From: Amphirosellinia nigrospora
Taxonomy: Eukaryota > Ascomycota > Sordariomycetes > Xylariales > Xylariaceae
DNA: 64,000 nucleotides
Direction: 5' to 3'
Assembly (NCBI GenBank): GCA_004123355.1
Contig: SCHM01000003.1
Span: forward strand, 806,001 to 870,000
Shown: one piece after another, positions 46,815 through 58,491 of the stretch
How positions within the stretch are numbered: position 1 is the stretch's first letter
Layout: every line of letters starts with the position of its first letter
Notes under the pieces: model-generated
The model's database searches: none
The model's input: only the letters and a program-made list of their open reading frames with translations
What the model was told of the DNA's origin: nothing
Translations under genes and position numbers: made by a program

Positions 46815-48134
46815 TCATAAGGTTTCGATATTGTGCTCTACATGTGATGCTAGATACTCAACTGCTTCTCGTTTTAATCGCCTTTCAAGCTGCTTTCTTT
46901 CTCGCTCCGCTTCTTGGGCTGCCTGTTTAGCCTTAGAAAGCTGGATTTTGGTCATAGGTATCACCGAAGGATCATATTTCGAAACCACGATCCATGTCTC
47001 TCCTCTTAGCTCTTTGCCGTGGACATCTTGTATAAAGCGAGTCAGTCCTTCCAGACTCGACAGGGACACCCAGCCGTATCTACCGTCTGTGCTTATCCCG
47101 ACTGCTGTAGGGTCGTACGTCTCGAACATTTCAGCCAATTGTTTAAAATGTGGAAGGACAGATGAGAGACGCTTCCCTTGTAGGTATACTCTGGTTGTGA
47201 AAGGGTATAGCTCTTTCGGACCAGGAGCATGGCCATACCAGTACTTCCGTAGCTCGTGTTGCTCTCTCCGTTGGCGAATCTCAATCTGTAATGTAACGCC
47301 TTCTTGTAATTCCAGCAGCTTGACGAGGACCGCTAACTCCCGTACGGTATCGTCTGCGGGGTTGTGACTGGTTCTTCTGCCGGCGGTTGCTATATTATCG
47401 GATATAAAACCCACTGCCCGAAGTGTGTCGCGTAGGCCATAGGCTTTTTTCGGTTCAGACACTTCCATAATAATGTCTTGTAAATCAACCCATGAAGAAA
47501 AGAACCGAAGAACCTGGCTTAGGTGTGAATCGATCGTTTTTAATTCGAAAGCCAGACCAAACCCTGCTAATACCATCGGCCCATTGTGACGTTGCTGGAT
47601 CGACTGTAAGAGAGTAACTAGCGCTGCCTCGGTCTGTGCAGGCTCGATTTCTTGAAACTGGCCGAAATGACATGTTTCTTTCGGCCCGGAGATTTGTCGC
47701 CGTCCTTTGAGCCTTAGCCAGTGACATTCAATAGCGTTCTGTTCGAAAAAGGTCTGTAGTTTCTGGCTTTGGAAGGAAGAAGTGTCGCTTGTTGGTGTCG
47801 GTGTCGGTGTCGGTTGTGTTAGTATAGGCCGCGGGAAAGGTAGAACCGCAATGCCGATATCTGTAAGACCGAGCGGTTCGCCTCTCTCAGTGCAAACACC
47901 TTCAAAATCGATTGCTACAAAGGTGCAAGAGGACTTGGCACTCCTCTTCAATGCATCAAGGGTTGTAATATTGCTTTGAAAAAGAGTTTGCCAGTTCTTG
48001 GTCCTTAAGTACCTGCACCCTTCGTGGTAGCGCATTTTGACAGCTGGAAACCCCTGGCAGTAAGCCCTGGGATGGCAGTTATATAGGGACTGGTGATAAT
48101 GGCCTCGGATTGGGGTCTGGTATATGATGCTCAA
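46815..48134 (-). CDS. DEDD-type exonuclease-like protein (Gfd2/YDR514C-like)
   Basis: Protein with an RNase H-fold exonuclease-like domain. The first acidic motif appears as FVAIDFEGVC, with D and E in the DEDD positions. LGLTDIGIAVLPFP follows, and the closing HNPADDTVRELAVLV carries a His and Asp as in DEDDh enzymes. The middle has VLAGFGLAFELKTIDSHL. A long C-terminal coiled and basic region (QLSKAKQAAQEAERERKQLE) ends at 46815. The single frame is uninterrupted for 439 residues. The likely start is the internal methionine of MRYHEGCRYLRTK (about 48035), because the 33 residues before it look non-conserved. Known fungal relatives include the Gfd2/YDR514C group and the QDE-2-interacting exonuclease; the substrate here is not known. 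Confidence 0.68.
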   Translation of the reverse strand: MSIIYQTPIRGHYHQSLYNCHPRAYCQGFPAVKMRYHEGCRYLRTKNWQTLFQSNITTLDALKRSAKSSCTFVAIDFEGVCTERGEPLGLTDIGIAVLPFPRPILTQPTPTPTPTSDTSSFQSQKLQTFFEQNAIECHWLRLKGRRQISGPKETCHFGQFQEIEPAQTEAALVTLLQSIQQRHNGPMVLAGFGLAFELKTIDSHLSQVLRFFSSWVDLQDIIMEVSEPKKAYGLRDTLRAVGFISDNIATAGRRTSHNPADDTVRELAVLVKLLELQEGVTLQIEIRQRREQHELRKYWYGHAPGPKELYPFTTRVYLQGKRLSSVLPHFKQLAEMFETYDPTAVGISTDGRYGWVSLSSLEGLTRFIQDVHGKELRGETWIVVSKYDPSVIPMTKIQLSKAKQAAQEAERERKQLERRLKREAVEYLASHVEHNIETL

Positions 48135-49323
48135 CCGAATGCGCCGAGATGAGGATAATGGATAATGCTGAAATATGAGTAGCGGATACCGTGAAAATGA
48201 TAAATAGCGCGTGGGTATCGCTTTTCCAGAATGTTTGGCTGAACTGGTACCTAGGTAATTATTGGTTAAAAGACTTGGAAGTCACTTGATAGTAATGTTG
48301 TTTAGACTGAAATGATCCAAGGTCAATTTCTAGGAGATGTCTCCCCTTTATACTTAAAAAAGTCCATCAAAGTCAAGATACACAAACCTCTATTGGTGAG
48401 TCAGGCCACGTAATGTTCAAACTGTATTTAAACATCTGAACCATACAACAGTCGAGTACCTCACATGTTCGTATTGCTCGATTATAATGGGTTTCATTCA
48501 ATCAACGGTTAAAACAAGCCGTAACGATTTTAAGAACGGAAACTTCAAGTAGGTTGGAACTGTTTCAAGATCCATCATGGATCTCTACCTACTATAGGTA
48601 CCGTCACATTTCCTTTGCATAAATCAATGGCATAAATGCACAATGGCCGTACTGTAAAGGTAACCTGCCCGGTTCCCAAGTTTCATCGTCACCTAACTGA
48701 TATAGGTTAGGTACTACTGGCTACAAAAGCAGCAAGTAAGCTAAGCCTATTGGATTGCGCCACAGGGGCGGGACAACCTACCTACTTGTACATACCTAGT
48801 ACCATCACCTGCATACAACTCTGCCAGCGTGATTGAAGCTGCAATATGACGTCCCCACCTAACCTCAACATAGGTAGCCAGATGTGGCAGTCGCACCACC
48901 CCCATCAAGACGTTGAACGACCTCTGGTATAACAAGCTGAATTACGCGGAAGAAGGCAATTGATCAACAAAGTGTTCAGTGCTACCGCGGCTACTAAATT
49001 TCTATTCTCTTCCCTCTACATGAATGTAGTCATAGTCTTCCTACCCAGTTATGTTTGTCATTCCTCTTAAACGATGTGCATGTCACATTCCCCCTCTGAA
49101 GGAAAACCTGCGCTTGGACAAAAACGAGGCCGACAAAAATACATACAATCTGATCTATCATTGATTCTGAGCTCCCCAGCCAGATTACTGGAGCCAATCC
49201 AAATCGCTCATCATGGAGTCCCGCCGAGGGACTCTTCTGGGGCGACTACAATGATAGCGACGAAACGGTGGCGAGAACCGCATCGGTAGGAGATTAACGC
49301 GTTCTCTTCGCCGTCGAAATAGC
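48135..49323. other. Intergenic region, 5' part of the transporter gene may begin inside
   Basis: Motif copies related to ACCTAGGT lie near 48246-48258, 48575-48602 and 48773-48790. From about 49170 the frame GANPNRSSWSPAEGLFWG looks protein-like and may belong to the transporter's N-terminus, joined to GRRLTRSLRRRNS near 49290. Confidence 0.45.
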
Positions 49324-52300
49324 ATGGGCAAGAACCGCACCCGGTCCGACTCGGTCACTTCTTTGGATAGGGTTTTTGACACGCAAGGTTCAGGCGAGCC
49401 ACCTATCCCAATTGCCAGAGCTCTGTCTTTGACCTCGAGCGAGAAAACCTTCATCGAGACAACGCACGGCATAGATGAGAAACGAGACGGATTCTTCGAC
49501 GCCGTCTTTCTTCCTCCGAGGATGTCGACACCAGGCCTCATGAAGCACGCCGAGGAGACTCTGCCCTTGGCGTTTCACAAAAAGAATCCTCTTTCCTTGA
49601 CACATTTCTTTCCGAGACAGTGCCACGAAACTTGGAGTGTCGCCCGCCGGGTTTTCACCACGAGATCTGGGATTAAACTGTTGAAGTCATTCCTCGGCTT
49701 CTTTATTACTTATATTCTTTGCCTCGTCCCTCTGGTGCGGGAGAAATTTGGCCGTTACTCTTATATCATGGCCATCTCTGCAATCCTCAACCACCCAGGA
49801 CGCACACTCGGAGCCCAAGTCGACGGAACGGTGCTTACTATCCTCGGAACCGCGACGGGACTGGGTTGGGGCGCCTTTGGACTATGGGTTTCTACTGCGA
49901 CCGCTACCGACGGGTTAACTTCGGCGCCATCCTCGCAGTTTTCCTTTTCGTATTTATTTTTGTTATTGCGTGTCTCCGCTCCTACTACATTCGTACATAT
50001 CAAATGACAATCTGTGCCGGCATTGCCATTTCGTACACTTGTCTGGCAGAAATATCTGGTACTAAAGTCTCCTGGATAAAGCTGCTTGATTATGGTGTCC
50101 CTTGGCTTATTGGTCAAGCCGTTTCGCTAGTTGTATGCTGTGCTGTGGCTCCCGACGCCGGATCTCGTCCGCTAGCCGTTGGAATTCACCAAATATTTGG
50201 TGCCATGCTGGTAAGCTTTAGCTGCTTTGGTTCTAAGTAGCATTTTGCTAAGCCATCTAGGATGGCATCCCACCCGTTCGAGATTCTGTGAGAACGCGAA
50301 GGCGACTAGCCCAGGCATTTGTGAGCATGTCTCAAGCCTACAGAGACCTAGTGATCGACTTTTCCATCACTAAATTTCACCCGAAAGATGCGTTGATGCT
50401 TCGGAATTCAGTTCAGGCAGTAATTCGGACGCTTCGTAAGTATCTAATGAAGCCACTCGTTTCTCGTTACAGTCATATCTGTTCGTAGCAATCGTGATTT
50501 AAGGGCTTTTAATGCTATCTAAATGTTTATATGTTATCCCTGAGGTTTGTCACTGATCTCGATTGATATAGTAAGTTTGAAGACGGAAATTAGACTGTCC
50601 AAGCCTCCGATAGGTGATGTGCCCGACCAACACAATTCATCTCATGAAGAGCCTACCGAATTCATCATCGATATGGAAAAGAGCTCGGGGTGTCTTATAA
50701 GGCTGAAGGACACGAGCTCGTGGACTTCGTAACTGACAGTCTAGCGGCACCAACTGAGGGCTTATTAAAATCGATGAAATTTGCCTTGAGAACCTGCGAC
50801 GCAGCACTAATGGACATGTGTGGACACCGGCGTTACCTGGGCCCCCCATTTAACATATCAAACGATTTACATGGCGCTTTGGTCAATCTGCGAGAGCACA
50901 TCATCGCGTTCAACACTCGACAGGAACAAGTACTAACTAGCGACAAACTCTCACACACCTATTCTAAATTTCCAGATGTTCACAAAATCTTCGCGTTCTG
51001 CCGTCCTGTCTATCAAGCTTCAATTGCAATTGAATCTCTTGTGATTCAACTAAACGAGTTGCAGCAGAGACAGACCAAATACTCCCACTTTCATTTACCT
51101 AGCTATCCAATTTGGAAAGCCATCCATCGAACAAATGCACAGGTTCGCCATGACAGGGGTGGCGTTACAGCTGGTAGGACATGATTAAACGTACAAGACA
51201 GTCTTCGATATGCTTACTATATTAGGTTCATATTTTAGGAGTCTTAGTGATATCGCTAAAATGATCAAAAAGATTAGGTCTCGAGAGTTTCGCCCAGCGA
51301 CACAAAAAGAGACGTCAGCTGATGAATGCCATGACATTTCCGTAGCTTCGACAACAGCCGATGACCTAGGCAACGATTCTAGCTCTAGAGAAAACCGTCT
51401 TCGATACCGAATTTGGACTCTTCTTCATCGGTTACAAGGCTTTGAGACACGGTTTGGGCTCAAGACGGCTTTGGTCACTTCTCTTTTAGCACTACCTGCA
51501 TATTTGCCAATGAGTCATTCCTTGTGGGATCGCTATGAAGGATGGTGGGGTGTGGTGATGGGTTGGTTGATAATGGGTCCCCGGTAAGATCTCTATCATT
51601 TACGGTAAAACTTGAATTAACCAAAGCCTCTCTAGGACCGGGGGTAACGTTCAGGATCTCTTTACTAGAGTAGTCTGTGCAATTCTCGGCTCTCTGTGGG
51701 CCGGCTTATCGTTTGCGGCCGGAGATGGAAACCCATATGTCGTGGCAGTATTTGCTGCATTATTCGTATGTATTGATTTCGATTGCATCCCGGATTCTTT
51801 CGCCATCTTAAGTCTACTTCTGCATGAAGTTGTTGTAGCTCAACGTCCATGATTACTTCCACTCATTAGATCAAAATCGAATACTTACTCGCTATTTACA
51901 GATGCTTCCTATGATGTACAGATATACTCAAAGTACGCATCCTGTAAGTAAACTAGAATTCCGGATTTGACTACAACTAAGGGAGTTATAGAGGTCAGGA
52001 TTAGTCGGTTGCATCTCTTTTACAGTTATATCCCTATCAGAGATATCCCTATCAGACGCAAACGTATCGAATGACACTCAATCACAAGTGACTAATGCAG
52101 GTGGACCATCGACATCACAAATTGTAGCGACCAGAGGGGCCGCAATGGTATTTGGGGTCGTCGTGTCGATTCTCGTAAACTGGATTCTTTGGCCGTTCAT
52201 CGCTCGCCATGATCTTCGCAAGGGACTAGCGTCGATGATATTCAACTGCAGCATAGTTTACAGAAGTTAGTAAAGTTCGGCTCTTTTAACAACACTGCAG

Positions 52301-53200
52301 CGTCTAATCTCGTACTACAGGCACCATAGCGAAATACGTATACTATGAGGAAAAGAATGCACCCAAAAAGCAAGATATCGAAGCCTCTGAAATCCTCGAG
52401 GGACGGTTGCGAGAAGGGTTCGTTCGGCTTAGACAATTACTGGTAGAGAGCCCCATTTCAACTGAAAAAGGATTGAATATTGACTTTCTAAGGGCTTAAC
52501 GCGCCATGAAATCCGCTTACGGGCTCCCTTTGATCCTTTACCATACTCGGCGCTTATTAGGTCAGCCTTCTAGAAACCCCTGAAAGCTTCCAAACTTATT
52601 CAGATTGAATTATGAAAGGGAATTACTAAGCCCTGTATTCCCTATATAGCGCCTGTGAGCAATTCTTTGATCACGTTGTCACCGTCCGACAGTCTTCTCT
52701 ATTCTATCATCCAAATTTTGTTGGAGGCAATTCCGAGGCAGCTTTAGACCTCTTCGGTTATAGGCGCGATGAAATCGCCACAGTCCTCACTATTCTTTAT
52801 GTTCTATCAGGAGCATTACGTGCTGACAGACCTGTGCCGGTGAGTTTTTCCACTTAAATCTTCTTTTCTTGATAAGGCTGACTGGTATTTCTCCAGAAAT
52901 ATCTTCCAAATGCGGCAGTCGCTAGAAAGCGTCTGCTGGACAAAATGTTTCAGCTCGAAAAAAAACATGCCACTGACGAAAAGTACATTTCTGAGGGAAA
53001 GCGTCGGGAGATTAGACTAGGACAAATCTACAGTTATTCATTCAATGACAGCTTGACGGGTTGCGTAGAGGAAGTAAGACAGCTTGAGAAATATGCCAAA
53101 AGAATCGTTGGTGAGCAAGGGTGAGTCCATAAGTTTACTTCTGATGACCGTCACTAACATAACTAGTATCGATTATGACTACGCAATAATGGATGAATGA
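49324..53200 (+). CDS. Brefeldin A-sensitivity/aromatic-acid-exporter-like membrane transporter (DUF2421)
   Basis: Large multi-pass membrane protein of about 1,000 residues. The N-terminal part (MGKNRTRSDSV at 49324, or an upstream start near 49200) is basic and serine-rich. The first membrane block includes SFLGFFITYILCLVPLV, NFGAILAVFLFVFIFVIACL and VPWLIGQAVSLVVCCAVA. A central cytosolic region (DGIPPVRDSVRTRRRLAQAF) follows. The second block has RFGLKTALVTSLLALPAYL, WWGVVMGWLIMGPRTGGNVQDL and MVFGVVVSILVNWILWPFI. The C-terminal DUF2421-type part (EIRLRAPFDPLPYSALI) ends with acidic YDYAIMDE at 53200. Introns have consensus borders, for example near 50211-50263, 51583-51636 and 53120-53167. 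Frame breaks lie near 49905 and 52497. Family members are fungal-specific exporters; the substrate is unknown. Confidence 0.82.
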
Positions 53201-53760
53201 TACTCGGTTTTAAAGGCGTCGTAGTGAGCTCGGTAGAAGCGACTACTACTAAAACGACCATCTATTATACCCAACCATCTAGTTATTCTAAGAAGTATCT
53301 GGCATGCACGTTGCCAATTCATTGGTTAATTGGCAAGCTCGGTTTCTTGCCAAGGCTCGGCAACTCATCCCCACTCTACGTCACTTTGAATCTCGTTGCA
53401 GTGGATTCATCTTCCACTGTTTTCATGCTTCAGTGCTGCTCTACGCAGCTGAATGCCAGCAGTACCTGTTGGTATTGTTGTTGTAGCAACCTAGCTCACC
53501 GCTGGTGTCAAATTGACGGGTTTTCTAATTGCGTTAGTTTACCTGGGCCCTGCTTTGATCAGCATCCTGAAATGGGAAGGTCACCATGTAATGCATAGTG
53601 AGGGGAATTAATACTTATAACTGATTTCGTGGAGAACACATACATGCGCATTTTTCTTCACTTCATTGCGCTCAACCGCTACTTGAGCCGGATATACCAT
53701 TGTGTTTCCTCCGATTCCTACCACTATATTATCCTGACTCCTATTACTGGCTAAATCATA
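53201..53760. other. Intergenic, no gene seen
   Basis: Space between the transporter and the histidine phosphatase. A 133-residue frame here is cysteine-rich without domain logic and overlaps the likely 3' region, so it was not called. Confidence 0.5.
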
Positions 53761-55030
53761 ATGTTATCGGCTTCGGTATTTACCTTGCTTTCACTCAGCG
53801 CTAATTCTCTGGCCTGGAAATGGGACGAAACAAAGCAATGGGATCAATGTCATGAACATACGACCAGCATCAGCTATACAACTGTCGGTGGTATCTTTCT
53901 GCAGGATGACCCGGCTACAGATCCTAAGACGTTCGATTATGTAAGGTCACTCACTTGCTTAGCCCTGCCACATCCGTCAAAACTCCGCTGATAAGACATG
54001 AGACGACGGTGAACTACGGTCTCATCAACAGATCGTATCCTACAGACAAGGAGTTCGACATGCGAGGGAAGAAGACACAATGGCAACGTTTCGAGCATTA
54101 CGTGGATACTCTGAACCGTAAGGCCGACAAGAACACGCAGTACAAAGTCTTATTCATGGCGCGTCATGGGAGGGATACCATAATGCTGCGGAAAGTTACT
54201 ACGGAACTCCCGCGTGGAATGTAAGCTGTCCCTTGAGACGTCCACCACTCATATGACAGTGCGGATAGATGGTGGGAGAAGAGTACTGAGAAGTTACACA
54301 CAAATAGTGTTACTGGGGCCCCTCGATGGAAACGGCACTGTAGTCTGGAAAGACGCACATCTCACAGAGGCGGGCTTGGCGCAATGCACGAAATCACACG
54401 ACTTCTGGAAACATGCGCTCGCCTCGGAGAGAATCCCGGCCCGCAGACGTACTACAGCAGCCCCTTGATCCGCTCCGCGATGACGGCAAACTTGACCTTC
54501 AGCGGCCTCGATCTACCCGAGGACCGCCCCTTTGCGCCAACCGTGAAGGAGCTGCTGCGCGAGGGCATCTCGATCCGCACGTGCGACGAGCGCTCTAGCA
54601 AGACGGAGATCGCAGCGCTGCTCCCGCATTTCCGGTTCGAGGATGACTTCGCAGAAACGGACCAGCTCTGGAAGGGTAAGGAGGGAGAGGGCGAGACGCC
54701 CGAGGCCGAGTTCGCCCGCACCAAGATCGTCTTCGACGATATCTTTACGAACGACGAGAGCGCTTGGATTAGTCTTACCACGCACTCCGGCAGATCGGCA
54801 TGGCGCTTCAGGTCCTAGGCCATCGCGCTTTCAGCTTGTCTACGGGCCAGGCGATTCCCGCCTTGATTCAGGCCCGGAGGCTGCACGTCGAGCCGTCGGC
54901 GACGACCACAGCTCCGTCGTTTACTCCTGAGGCTACGTGCCATGCATCTCCCGTCACGAGCATTTCAGGCCAGGGCTGTGTATGTTCTTCTGCACTTAGC
55001 TCTATGACGGCCGCACCAAGGCCGTCTTAG
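53761..55030 (+). CDS. Secreted histidine phosphatase (phosphoglycerate mutase-like)
   Basis: The signal peptide MLSASVFTLLSLSANSLA is followed by a family start (TTVGGIFLQDDPATD). Intron 53941-54002 joins TFDY to TTVNYGLINRSYPTD. The catalytic RHG motif appears in VLFMARHGEGYHNAAES once a G is added to the run 54168-54170. A second exon opens CYWGPLDGNG (one C short at 54319-54322) and continues VVWKDAHLTEAG and TYYSSPLIRSAMTANL. RTCDERSSKTEI follows, and then the second catalytic His in WISLTTHSGQIGMALQVLG (one base short near 54795). The C-terminal 50 residues after IPALIQARRL are not conserved, so the exact end is uncertain. Such secreted phosphatases act on phosphate esters; the true substrate is unknown. 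Confidence 0.8.
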
Positions 55031-56228
55031 TTAGATGTTATGTCAATTTCGTGACTTCGTAGGGTGTAGTGTAGGATAATAATGATACACTAATCTTGTT
55101 TACTTTCACTTATGACCCAAGAGTCCCCTCTTTTCCCAAAATAGAGAAAACCATAGAATATTGTAGTTCTCTTGTAGAATGTATTATAACTGGCTAACCA
55201 GAAAGCTCCTCACGCAAACTTCGGTATCCTGGGAAACTGTCCGAGGACGGATCAGAGGTACAAACAAAAGTTTTCCCCAACTTCCCGCGCCCAATATTGC
55301 TACATCTAGTAAACGAGGTTGCGTTGCACTATTGAATTATTTATGGCAAACCCATATGGGGCATGAGATCCCAAGCTCTAGAAGTGTCCGTGCAAGCAAG
55401 CCATTGGTCCCAGCTACGTGCCGTCCCGCATGAGAGATAGATTACGAATCCAGGAATGACTGCTGAGCTAATCTCTGACAACGACGAAAGCTGGGGTAGA
55501 AGATGCAGGTGAGGTGACATTTACCTCCGGCACGTCAGCTTGCTACCTGATTAATTACCCGGTCTTGGGAGGTAGGCTCACAGCTTTGATATCGCTAGGG
55601 CAGAGTCTTGATTGCACGTCTCCTTGGCACATGCATTCTAGGCCCAGTTTAGAGGAAACCAGGCTCGTGTCTAGATTGGCTTGGTTGCTCAATTATTGTT
55701 CGACGGGATCCGGTATCTTTACGAAGGATTGGGGTAAACTATACGGCGGACCCTCTTTACATTTGGATACTAGTAGTCAGTTATTGACTACGGGTTCCGG
55801 GCCACCGGTACTAGGTAGAGAGAATATAGACTTCCAAGGTGGGCAACAGTATACGCCCAAAGCCATCTTGAGCAACCAATACGTCAGCTCAACCTTCATA
55901 GCGGGGTTCCCAGAAGGCATCTCATTTTCCAAGATGGGACATTCTGTCCCAGTGACCTCAACGGCAGTATTTATGTGGCCGAGCCGGAGCATCGGTTGAG
56001 TTTCCGTGTCGATACTGCACGTAAGATGTATTGTTCGTGGAGATATATCGACTATCCTGTACGTCTGACACCAGATCAACCCACTACCTCTCAAAGGGAG
56101 GATTCAGGCGCGAAGTAAATATATATGAGGATGAGCAGATCGCTTCCCTATCAAGGACATCATGGCGCCTTATACACCTCGCAAGGAATAAGACCTGACT
56201 CACGACGTGGGTTGCAATACTCATAAAT
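55031..56228. other. Intergenic, no supported gene
   Basis: One 161-residue frame (55514-55999) has no recognisable domain and no splice context. The region probably holds the promoter of the FAD oxidase. Confidence 0.5.
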
Positions 56229-58491
56229 ATGCGCTCCTCCATAGTCGCAAGTATTCTGGCCACCATATCAGGAATCAGCTGTATAAACTTCCCTTTCGAA
56301 GCAACAGTACTTAGAGAAGATGACATTGGCAACTTCTCCGCCATCGCATTCGGTGACAGGTCTGCCGCCAGCCCCGTATACGATGGACCGGAATGCAAAG
56401 CCTCCCCAGGCACGACTTCCTGGCCGTTCGAATCAGAATGGACGCGGCTCAACGGCTCTCTTAGCGGCGCTCTCCTCGAGCCCGCCCCGGCCGCCACCGT
56501 CTGCTACGACGGTCCTTTGAAGAATGTGAACCAGTGCAACTTCCTGCTTCGCAACACGAGTTCTTCTCGTTTTTACATCGATGACCCTCTTACGGTGCTT
56601 ACTACGTGGCCGGAGGGCGACACGTGTTATGCCTCGGCGAGTACGACCGGTCTCAGTTGCACGCAGGGTGGATTTCCTAGCTATGTCGTCAACGTCACGA
56701 CCGTGAAGCAAATCCAGGCTGCTGTCAACTTTGCGCGAAACAAAAATCTCAGACTAGTTGTCAAGTGAGTTGGCAGTTTCTCTTAAGTGTTTGGTCCATA
56801 TGATATAGATATAATTGGCCGGGCACGAACCTGATATGAATTGAAAAGTTTATTCGTTTGGGAAATTTACCTTTTCAACCGAACATCCCGTTTTTAATTA
56901 CTGATATTATTCCTGAACTGATAGGAATACGGGACACGACTTCTACGGGCGTAGCACCGGGTTCGGCGCCCTGAGCATCTGGACGCACTGGCTGAAGCAA
57001 TTTGAATTCCTCCCCGACTATAATATTGGGAGTATAGAGGTATGGCCGCCCGTGTTGGTGCGGGACTGGAGAGCTGGGAACTGTTTGCTTATATGGTGAA
57101 GCATAATATGACGGTCTTGGTGGCTGGCCCCTATACCGTTGGCGCGTACGGGGGTTGGATAACGGGCGGTGGCCATTCCGCGCTAGCCTCGACCTACGGC
57201 ATGGGAGCCGACCAAGTTTTATCGTTGGATGTTGTCACTGCGGATGGGAGATTCGTGACGGCGGACGTGAATCAGAATACAGACCTGTTCTTCGCATTGC
57301 GGGGGGGCGGAGGGAGTAAGTAAGGTTCCTCACACAAACTTAACCTCGGTATCTCGCCCCGTCAGTGATAATGGGCTAATCAAGGCGTGCTTGGTTAGGT
57401 AACTATGGCATTATAACCTCGGCTGTCGTGAAAGCTCACGCGGCGATATCCCTTCTGAGCTCCTCGCTCAGCTTCTCGGTCCAACCAGCTCAAAACGCAC
57501 CTAGCAACGCGACAGATGCGTTCTGGGCGGCGTTTGACGCATACCACAAATTTGGGCTCGAAGTCGTCGACAACGGGGGCACAGCATACAGCTCGGTGAC
57601 ACGCATCGCGCCCCAATCGGGCAGCAATGCGCCTCCAGGGGCCAGGTTCTCGACCAACATCGAGATGCCCGGAATGTCAGCAGCGCAGCTTACTGCCTTC
57701 GTGAAACCGTTGCACGACCGCATTGCTGCGCTGGGCCTCAACCTGCCCGCTTCTAGCGTGACACAGGCCTCGAACTGGCAAGATGTGAGCCACGGCGTTG
57801 GGGACACCCCAGGGAATGGTGGTCGCTTCGCTAGCCGAATCTTCCCCCGCGTGAGCTTCGACGACCCCGCCCGCTTTGCCGCTACGCAGAAGGCTATCCG
57901 GAATACCGTCGAAGCGGGCTACATGTTCCACGGGATCAACATGGCGCCCACCCTCGACATCGCCGGATATCCAGGAAAGGGCAGCGCTGTCAACCCGGCG
58001 TTCCGTACCGGTGGTAAGTGGAATCCAAACCAAGCAGCTCTCTTCCTTATATAAGCCATCCTAGATAATAGAATCCGCCTTTGTCTCAAGCGTCCTGCAT
58101 ATTCCCGAAACAGTGCGCGGGTTGTCCGGCAGAAGGGACGTCACTGACTCTTGGTACTGCAGTCATGCATGCGGATGTCTTCGAGGGCACGAACCTGCGG
58201 GGCCTCTCCGCCCAGGGCGTGCGGGATGCACACGCGCGGTTCAACGTGTTTATGAACCAGATCCGACAGGCTACGCCGAGGGCGGGTCGTACGTGAACGA
58301 AGCCGACGTTGAAGAGCCAGAGTGGCAGAGAGCGTTCTTCGGCAGTAACTATGCGAGGCTTATGCAGGTGAAGACGAGCTGGGATCCTTGGAGCTTGTTT
58401 ATACACCTGTCGGGTTGGTAGTGAGAGCTGGGTGGTTAGGACGGTCGACCATGGAATGCCTACGCAAGATGGGCCACTTTGTCGAGCCTAG
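56229..58491 (+). CDS. Secreted FAD-linked oxidoreductase (berberine-bridge-like)
   Basis: Extracellular flavoenzyme of the FAD_binding_4/BBE group. A short signal peptide (MRSSIVASILATISGISC) starts the protein. The FAD domain has VVNVTTVKQIQAAVNFAR, then intron 56765-56934, then KNTGHDFYGRSTGFGAL with the His used for flavin attachment in this family. YTVGAYGGWITGGGHSAL, shown as YTVGAYGGW and ITGGGHSAL, and LRGGGGSNYGIIT follow across intron 57316-57398. The substrate domain and BBE-type tail (intron 58014-58162; VMHADVFEGTNLRG, SYVNEADVEEPEWQ, YARLMQVKTSWDPWSLF) lead to SESWVVRTVDHGMP and the terminal GPLCRA at 58491. Frame breaks lie near 57030-57042, 58275 and 58400-58420. It may oxidise sugars or plant or fungal secondary metabolites; no cluster partners are evident. 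Confidence 0.85.

Noticed and set aside
53197-53598. 133-residue frame after the transporter
   Set aside because: It overlaps the end of the transporter gene and its 3' region, and has no domain or splice logic.
55514-55999. 161-residue frame between the phosphatase and the oxidase
   Set aside because: No recognisable motif, signal peptide or homology; it could be chance.
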